Below are positions 14,941 through 22,243 of a stretch of DNA of 64,000 nt, piece after piece. Origin of the DNA: Bacteroidota bacterium (GTDB taxonomy: Bacteria > Bacteroidota > Bacteroidia > M30B66); assembly GCA_027483445.1 (NCBI GenBank), contig JAIXUS010000064.1, forward strand, positions 1 through 64,000, written 5' to 3'. How positions within the stretch are numbered: the stretch's first letter is position 1; every line of letters begins with the position of its first letter. The translations under genes were made by a program, and so were the position numbers. Below the pieces are notes generated by a model that saw only the letters and a program-made list of their open reading frames with translations, did not search any database and had not been told where the DNA came from.

Positions 14941-17900
14941 TATGCTTCAATAATTTTAATTTCTTCTTCCGTCAACTCATAAAGTTGATAAACCAATTGG
15001 TCTATTTGGTTTACTAAATCGGTGGTGTCTGCTGAGGGGTCAACTTCTTTTTTTGTTAAGATTTCATTGACCTTCATTTCAAGTTCATATGTTAATTGAT
15101 TTTTGACATTTGGAACAGCAAACTGTTGAATATCTCGAATCATAATTTGGGGGAAAGTATCTTCATCAGTTATTTGAAACTTCTTTCGGAAATACCAACC
15201 AATAAATTTTGAATTAAGTATACCTAACAATGCTTTATAACTGATTTTGGCTTTATCTTTCTTCAATTTCAAAACAAACAAAAGTGTATTGCAGTATGAA
15301 GTGTAAGAAGTGTAATTAGCAATTAAGGTTTTTCCCGTGATTTTCCGAATAAGAATTTTTTCTCCTTCATATTTTTCAGGCACTCTTGGCTCAGCTAGCC
15401 ACGGACCGTAATGTATCCAGTTATTTTCTTTCCACAATAAAGAGTAGTAACCAATATCCTTTCCATCAAAAAAAGGGAGCCATTCTTTTGTTTTTCTAAC
15501 ATTTGAAGTAAACGGTTTTGAATCTCTAATTTCAGGCGTTTGTGCGGGTTTGCCTTTCCCAACTTGATAAACTTTAATTCCGTAGAAAATTTCAGAGAAA
15601 GATTCTGCCAAAGGAAACTTTTTATCAATCCTGGAAATAATATCTAGTTCGTTTGAATTACTTTGAAGGTTAAAGCTATTAGATTCATACCAAACTTTAC
15701 TGTTGATTAAAAAACTACGAGTAGGATTTTCTAAACTTTGGATAAGATTTTTCTTCTCAAAAGCATTTACTAAAACATCTGATTTATTGTAATCTTCATT
15801 TGAAATTTCTTTTTGGAAGAATAACAAAATCGTATCAACAGTAGCATCTGTAAATACATTTGAAGGTAGTAAAGTCAATTCGTAAACTTTTGTGTTTTTC
15901 AACACATACCTTCGTGTTGCATCTGTAAATCCGAGATTAAGTATTGTGTCAGGAATGATAAAACTAAAGTGTCCAGCTTTATTCAACACCGTAATTGCTC
16001 GTTCTATAAACAAGGTATAGCTTTCCCCACGCAGATTAAATGTGTCAAATAAATTACCATAAAACTTTCCATTTTCCTTATTAAAGTTCACACCATAAGG
16101 CGGATTTCCTATAACCACATCAAAGCCCACGAAATCGCCATCATCATTCAACACTTCGGGAAATTCAAAACGCCATTCAAAAGCGTTTTCAAAAATCTTG
16201 TTGGCTTTTATTTCTTCAATTTTGGAATTTAAAAGTTCAATTTCTTTTTCCAGTTTGGTTTGTGCTGCTTTACGTTTTTTGTTTAAATCTTTTTCTTCTT
16301 TTCCATATGGTGTATCAGGTTCGAATAAAAATGTGCCAGTAAAACGATGGTACAATTCATTAGCAAGTTTATCTAAACGTTTTTTAAGTGGGTCGTTCAT
16401 TCTAATTTCACTAGAAAAACTTTGCTTGATTTCAAGAATTAGTTTTTCCATTGCTCGCTTTTGCTCCTTATTCTTAGCATTTCGATAAGTAGACACAGCA
16501 TCACGATAGCTATCAATCGTCCACTTACTTTTTTTCAAGGCTTGTTTCAGGTCTGCATCAATGGCAAAACGGCTCACTAAAGAGTTTCCGCATTTTATGT
16601 TGATGTCAATATTCGGTAGGGTTTCAAGTTCTGTGCTGTTTTTGTAGTAAGCATTTTTCAAAAGCTCAATCCATAAACGCAAACGACAAATATTTACCGA
16701 ATTGGAATTGATGTCCACACCGAAAAGGCAGTTTTCAATAATGGTTTGCTTTTCGTGGAATAGCGTTTCCTGTATGCGTTGGCTTTCTTTGTTGCTAGGG
16801 TTGTATTCAAAAAGTTCTCCTTCTTCGTCTGTTACAATCAGTTCATCATTCACCACTTCTACCTGATATTCTTTAAGGCGTTTGCCGTCACGGTCTTGCA
16901 GAATTTTTAAGTCGTTTTTAACGGCAACCATTTCATTGAGCGCCGAAACTAAAAAGTGTCCTGAACCAACGGCAGGGTCGCAAATTTTGATGCTGTTTAC
17001 AATTTTGTTGGCTTCTTTTCGGTCGTCAATTTTGTCGTAAAGTTCTTCAATGCTTGTGCAGTTCCATTTTTTTGTTTCGTTGAATTTCTGTACAACTGCT
17101 TTACGAATAGTTTCACGGCACATATACATTGTGATGAAACCGGGAGTGAAAAATGAACCGTCTTTGTAGCCGTTTATTTTCTCGAAAATTAATCCAAGAA
17201 CCGAAGCGTTAATCAGCGTTTTGTTGTCTTCTTGAATTTCTTCTCCGCCTTCTGCTCCAAAGTCGTAAGCATCTAGAAACTCAAAGAGATATTCAAGCGT
17301 GGTTAAATTTCCTGTTCGCTTTTTTCCTTGTTTGTCTTTGAGAACGGTAGAAGAAATGACTGGAATAGTTTTATCGTCTTTCAGGTTGCTGATAAACAAA
17401 GTAACCTGCTCAATGTCGGTCGGCTCGAAAAGCGAAGAATTGAGATAAGGAACTTTCTCGAAAATCTTTTTTACATCTTCGTTTCGGTCGTCATACTTGC
17501 GTGCCAACACCTGAAAAAACAAGCTGTTCAGGTCGTCATAATTCTTGATTTTGTCAAGGTTGAGAAACGAATACGATTTGTCGCCTTTGTGATAGGTGAT
17601 GAGTTGGGCTTCCAACAACTTCAAAAACAAAATGCGGTTTATCCAAGTAATCGAAAGTTCAAGAGCAACATTAAATAGTCGTTCTTGTTGGGTGTTGCCG
17701 AATTGGTTTGGTTTTTCAAGTCGGCTCAATTTATCTAAGCTGTCAAGTTGAATAATTGCATCTTCGAGAAGAGTTCCTGTGTGTCGTTCACCTGCTTTGT
17801 GTCGTTCAATCAGTTTTTTGCTTCCTTCTTTGGTTTCTGTTAAGCCGATAATGTGCAACAACTCGCTGTAAAAGCGTTTGTCAAGGCTGTTGCTGTCGTT

Positions 17901-18623
17901 GGTGAATGGAAGTTTTAAAAGATGTTCTGGCGAAAGCAGTTTGAATAGAGCAATCAGCGAATTATCGTCTGCTTTGTCGGTATTGCGTAAAGGTTTTTGA
18001 AAATCCTGAATGTTGAAGTAAGTAAACTCAATTTCAGAAGTGATGCTGTCAATAAATGGTTCGGCAACTTGCTTGTAGAAAAAGTCAGTTTTGGTGTCTG
18101 CCAAACGACCTGCTTCAAAGTCGTTGAATTGCTTTACAAGATTTTTGTTTTGTGCAAAAAGTCTGTCGAATAGGGTAGCGTCAAAAATGAACCATTCGTT
18201 AATGTTGGTCGCCACCAAATGTTTTACTTCAAGGTTTTTGTGTGTAATTCTCTCTCGTAAATAATACAATACCAATTCCTGAAATGCTTTTGCATTCAGT
18301 TTTTTGGTTGTAATCATTTCCGATTTGTTGGTTGGTTTTTTCGCTTCGAGAATTACGCCAACTGTCGAGTTCGCATTTTGTCCGTTATGAATAACAAGGT
18401 CGTTTCGACCTTTGGTATTTATAAAATGGTTTGGGTCGTAATAGGTTTTCTTTAAAAAGTCAATTACAAGGTTTTTATGAAATTCTTCGCTTTCGGTGTC
18501 ATTTGTCCTGTCGAGTAAAGTAATGAGATTGGTCTTGAAACCTTCAATTTCAGTCCTGTTCGGTTTTACTTTTAAAAAGGCTTTGTTTAGTGCCTTTCTG
18601 GGTTTCAATTCTTTTAATTCCAT
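14940..18623 (-). CDS. Type IIG (Eco57I-like) restriction endonuclease/adenine methyltransferase
   Basis: 1227 aa in one chain. N-terminal PD-(D/E)xK nuclease: GRNDLVIHN with Asp75 and VILEAKKP with Glu93/Lys95. Residues about 440-900 are the gamma-class N6-adenine methyltransferase: SAM motif DPAVGSGHF near 546 and catalytic NPPYG near 839, with FNLRGESYTLFIERAITVL following. Residues about 1000-1190 look like a TaqI-like target-recognition domain (WLPFFDGKDIGYY ... RKITGKTLIANYTSY ... LLGILNSKFIGWYFRKKF). The length fits type IIG enzymes that cut and methylate with one polypeptide. It is the first gene of the cassette, followed with a 1-bp overlap by Shedu. Low GC and border hairpins suggest horizontal transfer. 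All key motifs are intact. Confidence 0.9.
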   Translation of the reverse strand: MELKELKPRKALNKAFLKVKPNRTEIEGFKTNLITLLDRTNDTESEEFHKNLVIDFLKKTYYDPNHFINTKGRNDLVIHNGQNANSTVGVILEAKKPTNKSEMITTKKLNAKAFQELVLYYLRERITHKNLEVKHLVATNINEWFIFDATLFDRLFAQNKNLVKQFNDFEAGRLADTKTDFFYKQVAEPFIDSITSEIEFTYFNIQDFQKPLRNTDKADDNSLIALFKLLSPEHLLKLPFTNDSNSLDKRFYSELLHIIGLTETKEGSKKLIERHKAGERHTGTLLEDAIIQLDSLDKLSRLEKPNQFGNTQQERLFNVALELSITWINRILFLKLLEAQLITYHKGDKSYSFLNLDKIKNYDDLNSLFFQVLARKYDDRNEDVKKIFEKVPYLNSSLFEPTDIEQVTLFISNLKDDKTIPVISSTVLKDKQGKKRTGNLTTLEYLFEFLDAYDFGAEGGEEIQEDNKTLINASVLGLIFEKINGYKDGSFFTPGFITMYMCRETIRKAVVQKFNETKKWNCTSIEELYDKIDDRKEANKIVNSIKICDPAVGSGHFLVSALNEMVAVKNDLKILQDRDGKRLKEYQVEVVNDELIVTDEEGELFEYNPSNKESQRIQETLFHEKQTIIENCLFGVDINSNSVNICRLRLWIELLKNAYYKNSTELETLPNIDINIKCGNSLVSRFAIDADLKQALKKSKWTIDSYRDAVSTYRNAKNKEQKRAMEKLILEIKQSFSSEIRMNDPLKKRLDKLANELYHRFTGTFLFEPDTPYGKEEKDLNKKRKAAQTKLEKEIELLNSKIEEIKANKIFENAFEWRFEFPEVLNDDGDFVGFDVVIGNPPYGVNFNKENGKFYGNLFDTFNLRGESYTLFIERAITVLNKAGHFSFIIPDTILNLGFTDATRRYVLKNTKVYELTLLPSNVFTDATVDTILLFFQKEISNEDYNKSDVLVNAFEKKNLIQSLENPTRSFLINSKVWYESNSFNLQSNSNELDIISRIDKKFPLAESFSEIFYGIKVYQVGKGKPAQTPEIRDSKPFTSNVRKTKEWLPFFDGKDIGYYSLLWKENNWIHYGPWLAEPRVPEKYEGEKILIRKITGKTLIANYTSYTSYCNTLLFVLKLKKDKAKISYKALLGILNSKFIGWYFRKKFQITDEDTFPQIMIRDIQQFAVPNVKNQLTYELEMKVNEILTKKEVDPSADTTDLVNQIDQLVYQLYELTEEEIKIIEA

Positions 18624-18698
18624 CTACAATTTTATATTCTTTTTTCAGTCGGTTAAGATAAGTTTTAATGTCGAAACGATGTCAGTGCGTTGGTAAAA

Positions 18699-18764
18699 AA
18701 AATGGCTCTTTTGGTTTTGCGAAGGGATGGCTTGTGTGTCGGGCAAAACCAAATGTGCCATTTT
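18699..18764. repeat. Long inverted repeat upstream of the restriction gene
   Basis: Two 22-base arms (18699-18720 and 18743-18764) match at 20 of 22 positions when one is reverse-complemented; the loop is 22 bases. The arms include TGGTTTTGC/GCAAAACCA. It lies in the cassette leader between the attC-like border (about 18830-18850) and the ATG at 18623. Such a strong hairpin could be an attC-like folded site, a transcript-control element or a MITE remnant. Confidence 0.8.
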
Positions 18765-18824
18765 GTGCGGTTGGCTTTTCGGGTCGTTTTTCTGTCGGTT
18801 TGATGTTGCTCTGTCGGTCGCCAT

Positions 18825-18852
18825 AGGGTTGCAGCTAACTAGCCAACATGCG
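18825..18852 (-). other. Upstream border of the defence cassette: attC-like heptamer
   Basis: On the minus strand CGCATGTTGGCTAGTTAGCTGC precedes the cassette leader; read in two parts, CGCATGTTGG and GTTAGCTGC. GTTAGCT is one base away from the attC GTTRRRY consensus, and the following TGC is common in attC ends. Its position before the first gene, with RYYYAAC after the last, is the order expected for an integron cassette. A complete folded attC could not be reconstructed. Confidence 0.3.
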
Positions 18853-19116
18853 AAAGTCCCTTCCCTATTTTCCCATTTAGTTTTAATTCTCTAAATGTAA
18901 CAACTCTAATTAAAACAAACAACACCTTTACTATCTCAGCAAGTTTTAAATTACTTGTTTGTGAATAGTATTTGCCTTTCAACCCTTGTATGGTTAAAAG
19001 GAGTAGCGCCAAAGAACCTTTCTCTCTCGAAATAGTTGTTTTTGAGTGATCTTTGTTCTGTAATGGGTTTGCTAAATTTTAATCGCAAAGCCACGGGGCT
19101 GTGTTTGAGAATTAAA

Positions 19117-19307
19117 GCGCCAGCGGGTGTAGCGGATACCCCGCGAAACAGAGTGAGTGTGGGAGTGAGAGCGGGAGAGTGTGTGTGTGGGTGCGGGAGT
19201 GAGTGTGAACGCGCGTTGGTGGCTCTGTTTTGCGGAGTATGAGCGAAACACGCGGTGCCCGGCGATATAGCATCAGCCAACCGAAATGATCAGCGAGGCA
19301 GGCGCCC
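19117..19307 (-). repeat. Dispersed intergenic element, copy 3, with GT/GA-rich insert
   Basis: GCGCCAGC (19117-19124), AGCGGATACCCCGC (19131-19144), GCGGTGCCCGGCG (19252-19264) and GAGGCAGGCGCCC (19295-19307) repeat the marks of copy 1. The middle is expanded by a low-complexity GAGTGTG-type tract (about 19150-19210) and closed by an AACAGAG/CTCTGTT inverted pair. The stretch 18853-19116 before it is AT-rich and shows nothing else recognisable. Confidence 0.5.
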
Positions 19308-19366
19308 AAATCGCCTTTATGAAGCCTGTCGCCCTAAGCTTTGGAACGCTGGTTGGGCGGCTTCTT

Positions 19367-19622
19367 TAAATAGGGCTTACTGAAAAAGTCAGAAATGCAG
19401 CAGATGTGAGGCGACTAGGCGAAGCTGTATATTGAATACTGCGAGCCGCGGGCAACGAAGCAGATGATGTATTTCTGACTAACGAAATGTTTTAGACATA
19501 AAAAAATCGTCCGCAAAGATATCGAGAAAATAGGGCTCAAAACCGTGCATATGAATGGGGGCAAACAGATGCTAAAGCACTTATAACAAATTTATTGAGT
19601 GTTTTTCAGTAGGTCCTAAATA
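19367..19622. mobile_element. 244-bp deleted insertion sequence with terminal repeats and 6-bp target duplication
   Basis: Ends GGGCTTACTGAAAAA (19373-19387) and, inverted, GGACCTACTGAAAAA (19602-19616) match at 13 of 15. Both are flanked by TAAATA (19367-19372 and 19617-19622), a perfect target duplication. Inside, a frame from about 19478 to 19586 ends IGLKTVHMNGGKQMLKHL-stop, like the tail of a transposase, and GTCAGAAAT/ATTTCTGAC (9 bp) frames an upstream hairpin. This is a full IS reduced by internal deletion, or a MITE. I do not assign a family. The right end lies in the aroQ stop codon. Confidence 0.85.
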
Positions 19623-20035
19623 AAATACAATACGCCCAACCGGTAACTCTCCAGGCCGAAGCCCGAAATGATGCCCATCGAATGTGGCGCAATAAAGCTG
19701 TTGTGTCGGAAGGCCTCACGGGCAAAAATATTGCTGATGTGCACTTCGACCACCGGTGCGGTAATGGCCGCAATGGCATCGCCAATGGCTACCGATGTGT
19801 GGGTAAAACCTCCGGCGTTGATGAGCAGCCCGTCGGCCTTGAAGCCCATTTCCTGAATGTTGTTGATCAGCTCTCCCTCTACATTGCTTTGGTAAAAGGT
19901 GATGTTGAGCTTGGGAAATTGCATTCTGAGCGACTCTAAATACTCGTCGAAGGGCACTGAACCGTAAATTTCAGTTTCTCTTTTGCCCAGAAGATTTAAA
20001 TTCGGACCGTTAATAATGTGGATGTGCTTACGCAT
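19616..20035 (-). CDS. aroQ: 3-dehydroquinate dehydratase, type II
   Basis: 139 aa, typical for the dodecameric type II enzyme, which dehydrates 3-dehydroquinate to 3-dehydroshikimate in the shikimate pathway in the cytosol. Visible motifs: HIINGPNLNLLGKRE with Arg19, catalytic Tyr24 (YG), QSNVEGELINNIQ, INAGGFTHTSVAI with Asn73 and His79, and VEVHISN with His99 followed by Arg110. I start at MRKHIH (20035) because the family begins directly before the NGPN loop; an ATG six codons earlier is possible. The terminal repeat of the deleted IS supplies the last base of its TAG stop. Divergent from xerD with 23 bp between. Confidence 0.95.
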   Translation of the reverse strand: MRKHIHIINGPNLNLLGKRETEIYGSVPFDEYLESLRMQFPKLNITFYQSNVEGELINNIQEMGFKADGLLINAGGFTHTSVAIGDAIAAITAPVVEVHISNIFAREAFRHNSFIAPHSMGIISGFGLESYRLGVLYFI

Positions 20036-20058
20036 AAGGCCGTGAAAATACAACAGAA

Positions 20059-20958
20059 ATGGACTGGAAAACAGCGCTTCGGGGTTTCAGGATGCATTTA
20101 AAGCTCGAAAAGTCGCTATCACCCCATTCTCTAGCGGCCTACGAAAACGATGTGTCTAAGCTTCAGGCCTTTCTCGAAACACACGGAATTTCGAAAGAAC
20201 CCGCCCTTGTGAGTCCCGACGAATTGCGCGGCCTCCTCCAGTGGTGCGTCGAGTTAGGCATGCAGGCTCGTTCGCAGGCCCGTATGATCTCAGGGCTCAG
20301 GGCTTTTTACCGCTACCTTTTGCTCGAAAATGCTCTCCAAACCGACCCTACAGAACAACTCGATGCGCCACGGCTCGGGCGAAAGCTGCCTGTTGTGCTC
20401 GAGGTAGAAGAAATCGACGCCATGATTGCCTGCATCGACCGCAGCAAGCCCGAAGGAGAGCGAAATGTTTTATTGCTGGAAACGCTTTTTAGCTGTGGCC
20501 TCAGGGTTTCTGAACTGGTAAACCTTAAGCTATCCGACATCTCGCCCGATCAAGGCCTCATTCGGGTTATTGGAAAAGGCAACAAGCAGCGTTTAGTGCC
20601 CCTGCCCGAGTTTTTGGCCGACTTTATTCGCCGCTTTACCTTGCATAGTCGCTCACAGGGTAAAATTGCCCAGGGGGCGGATGACTTTCTCTTCCTCAAT
20701 CGCAATGGTAAACCGCTATCGCGGGTGATGGTTTTTCTGCTCGTGAAAGAGCTCGCCGCCAAAGCCGGAATCCGCAAGAGCATTAGTCCGCATACCTTCC
20801 GCCACTCCTTCGCCACCTCGCTTGTAGAAGGCGGTGCCGACCTTAGGGCTGTTCAGGAAATGCTTGGACATGAGAGCATTACAACCACCGAGATTTACAC
20901 ACACCTCGATCGGGATTACTTGCGGCAGGTAATCCGCGACTACCATCCTCGCGCTTGA
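20059..20958 (+). CDS. xerD: Site-specific tyrosine recombinase XerC/XerD
   Basis: 299 aa, the usual Xer length. N-terminal SAM-like core-binding domain (about 1-90: LEKSLSPHSLAAYENDVSKL) and C-terminal catalytic domain. Catalytic residues: Arg149 (GLRVSEL), Lys173 (GKGNKQR), His245 and Arg248 (SPHTFRHSFAT), His271 (GHESITTTEIYTH) and Tyr280. Xer recombinases resolve chromosome dimers at dif in the FtsK-dependent pathway. Bacteroidota usually have a XerC/XerD pair, and sequence alone does not tell which this is, although the FRHSFATSLVEGGADLRAVQEMLGH stretch resembles XerD. The chromosomal setting beside aroQ fits a housekeeping copy rather than a phage integrase. Confidence 0.9.
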   Translation: MDWKTALRGFRMHLKLEKSLSPHSLAAYENDVSKLQAFLETHGISKEPALVSPDELRGLLQWCVELGMQARSQARMISGLRAFYRYLLLENALQTDPTEQLDAPRLGRKLPVVLEVEEIDAMIACIDRSKPEGERNVLLLETLFSCGLRVSELVNLKLSDISPDQGLIRVIGKGNKQRLVPLPEFLADFIRRFTLHSRSQGKIAQGADDFLFLNRNGKPLSRVMVFLLVKELAAKAGIRKSISPHTFRHSFATSLVEGGADLRAVQEMLGHESITTTEIYTHLDRDYLRQVIRDYHPRA

Positions 20959-21054
20959 AGTTTGGGCGACAAGCTCAATTTTCTGTAAGCAACATGGCAT
21001 ACGAACAATGACCATTGAAGGCGTTATCTCGAAAACCCTTCAATATCAACCGCC

Positions 21055-21861
21055 ATGAAACAGCACATTCCCGGTTTTGATGACATCGTGTTCGAGCATC
21101 GGAACAAAAGCTATGGAGCGTATGCCCTCCGCCGACAGTACGATAGCCGCATTATTGGCGGTTTTGTATCGGCGCTGATTCTTTTCTTTGGTCTGCCCGT
21201 TTACCTGCATTTCAGAGCCGTTAGTCAGGTGCAGGGCTTTGTGGATGACGGATTGCGGGAGCTGTCGAATCCGGAGGTGATTTATGAATTCAACAAGCAA
21301 CCCTCCGAACCCAAGTCAAAGGCCGCTGCTCCGGCCGGTACCGAAAAGAGGAACGATGGAGAACTCCCGCCCGAGGTGAGCAAAGACCCTCAGCCCGCTG
21401 TGAGCCAGGTAGATTCTACGGTTTTCAACGAGAACCCCGCCGGTAGCAGCGGTCAGCCTTCAGGTTCGACCACCGGAAGCGGCGCCCGGGGCAGTGGTGG
21501 AGATGGCGTAGACTCGACCGCCGGAAGTGGTTCGGGTGGCAGCGGACCCATAGACATTGCCGAGGTGATGCCTGAGTTTCCGGGAGGAGAAAGCGCCCTT
21601 TTTCAGTTTTTGAAGCGTAAACTGAGGTTTCCCCGTGGGGCCATGGAGCAAAATCGGGAGGCCACCGTGTATGTGTCGTTTGTAGTTTACCCCAATGGTA
21701 CGATTGGTGAGATTGAATCGATTCAGCCTGTGGGCTTTGGGTTCGATGAGGAGGTGGTGAGAGTAGTACAATTGATGCCTCGCTGGCAACCCGGAAAGGT
21801 GGGCGGCCGCAACGTTGCAGTGCGTTACAAGCTCCCGGTTCGGTTCAGGCTGAATCGCTAA
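21055..21861 (+). CDS. TonB-family energy transducer
   Basis: 268 aa. Short cytoplasmic N-terminus (IVFEHRNKSYGAYALRRQYDSRI, typical of Bacteroidota TonB), one membrane segment at about 34-54, then a Pro/Ser/Gly-rich periplasmic linker (about 80-170) and a C-terminal TonB domain (EFPGGESALFQFLKRKLRFP ... ATVYVSFVVYPNGTIGEIESIQPVGFGFDEEVVRVVQLMPRWQPG ... RYKLPVRFRL). It would transmit proton-motive force from ExbB/ExbD to outer-membrane transporters. No exbBD lies in the window. A strong hairpin terminator follows. Confidence 0.92.
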   Translation: MKQHIPGFDDIVFEHRNKSYGAYALRRQYDSRIIGGFVSALILFFGLPVYLHFRAVSQVQGFVDDGLRELSNPEVIYEFNKQPSEPKSKAAAPAGTEKRNDGELPPEVSKDPQPAVSQVDSTVFNENPAGSSGQPSGSTTGSGARGSGGDGVDSTAGSGSGGSGPIDIAEVMPEFPGGESALFQFLKRKLRFPRGAMEQNREATVYVSFVVYPNGTIGEIESIQPVGFGFDEEVVRVVQLMPRWQPGKVGGRNVAVRYKLPVRFRLNR

Positions 21862-21864
21862 TAA

Positions 21865-21906
21865 AAAAGAAGGGCTTTGCGTGTTTGCAAAGCCCTTCTT
21901 TTTTTG
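21865..21906. terminator. Bidirectional intrinsic terminator
   Basis: GAAGGGCTTTGC (21869-21880) and GCAAAGCCCTTC (21887-21898) form a 12-bp perfect stem with loop GTGTTT. A-run on the left and T-run on the right make it work for both tonB (plus) and the convergent pterin dehydratase gene (minus). Confidence 0.95.
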
Positions 21907-21920
21907 GGTAAATCTTAAAC

Positions 21921-22169
21921 TTAGGCCGCTACCGTGGTTTTGTAAACCTGATCAATTTTTTCGGCCAGATGCTTGTCTTTTTCTGTAATTGAATTCTCCT
22001 CGTCGTGCGTGTAGAGAAAGATCTCCACCTTGTTGTACACGTTCCGAATTTCCGGATGATGATTCGCTCTTTCTGCAATCAACGCCACTTTGGTGATGAA
22101 TGCAAAAGCCTCCACAAAATTGCGAAATTCGTAGTGTCTGTAAAGTTTTCCGTCAGTTGTGCTCCACAT
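21921..22169 (-). CDS. phhB: Pterin-4a-carbinolamine dehydratase
   Basis: 82 aa, near the small end for the family. The signature NHHPEIRNVYNKVEIFLYTHD and a final ITEKDKHLAEKIDQVY are present. It dehydrates 4a-hydroxytetrahydrobiopterin formed by phenylalanine hydroxylase; in bacteria without that pathway it may have another pterin role. No hydroxylase gene is in the window. On the minus strand TAAATTTG (22192-22199) is a good -7 box 22 bases before the ATG. Ends at a shared terminator with tonB. Confidence 0.88.
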   Translation of the reverse strand: MWSTTDGKLYRHYEFRNFVEAFAFITKVALIAERANHHPEIRNVYNKVEIFLYTHDEENSITEKDKHLAEKIDQVYKTTVAA

Positions 22170-22191
22170 GGTAGTTGTATTTGCAAGAGGG

Positions 22192-22199
22192 CAAATTTA
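22192..22199 (-). promoter_or_regulatory. Bacteroidota-type -7 box of phhB
   Basis: TAAATTTG on the minus strand fits TAnnTTTG exactly, 22 bases upstream of the ATG at 22169. A convincing -33 TTG is not visible at the usual distance. Confidence 0.4.
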
Positions 22200-22243
22200 C
22201 GGCTAATGCCTTACGAGCGTGTTAAAAATTGCTAAATTTCGAC

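Noticed and set aside
18951-19309. Several short ORFs on both strands
   Set aside because: They fall in the dispersed repeat and its low-complexity GT/GA tract, which keeps frames open by composition.
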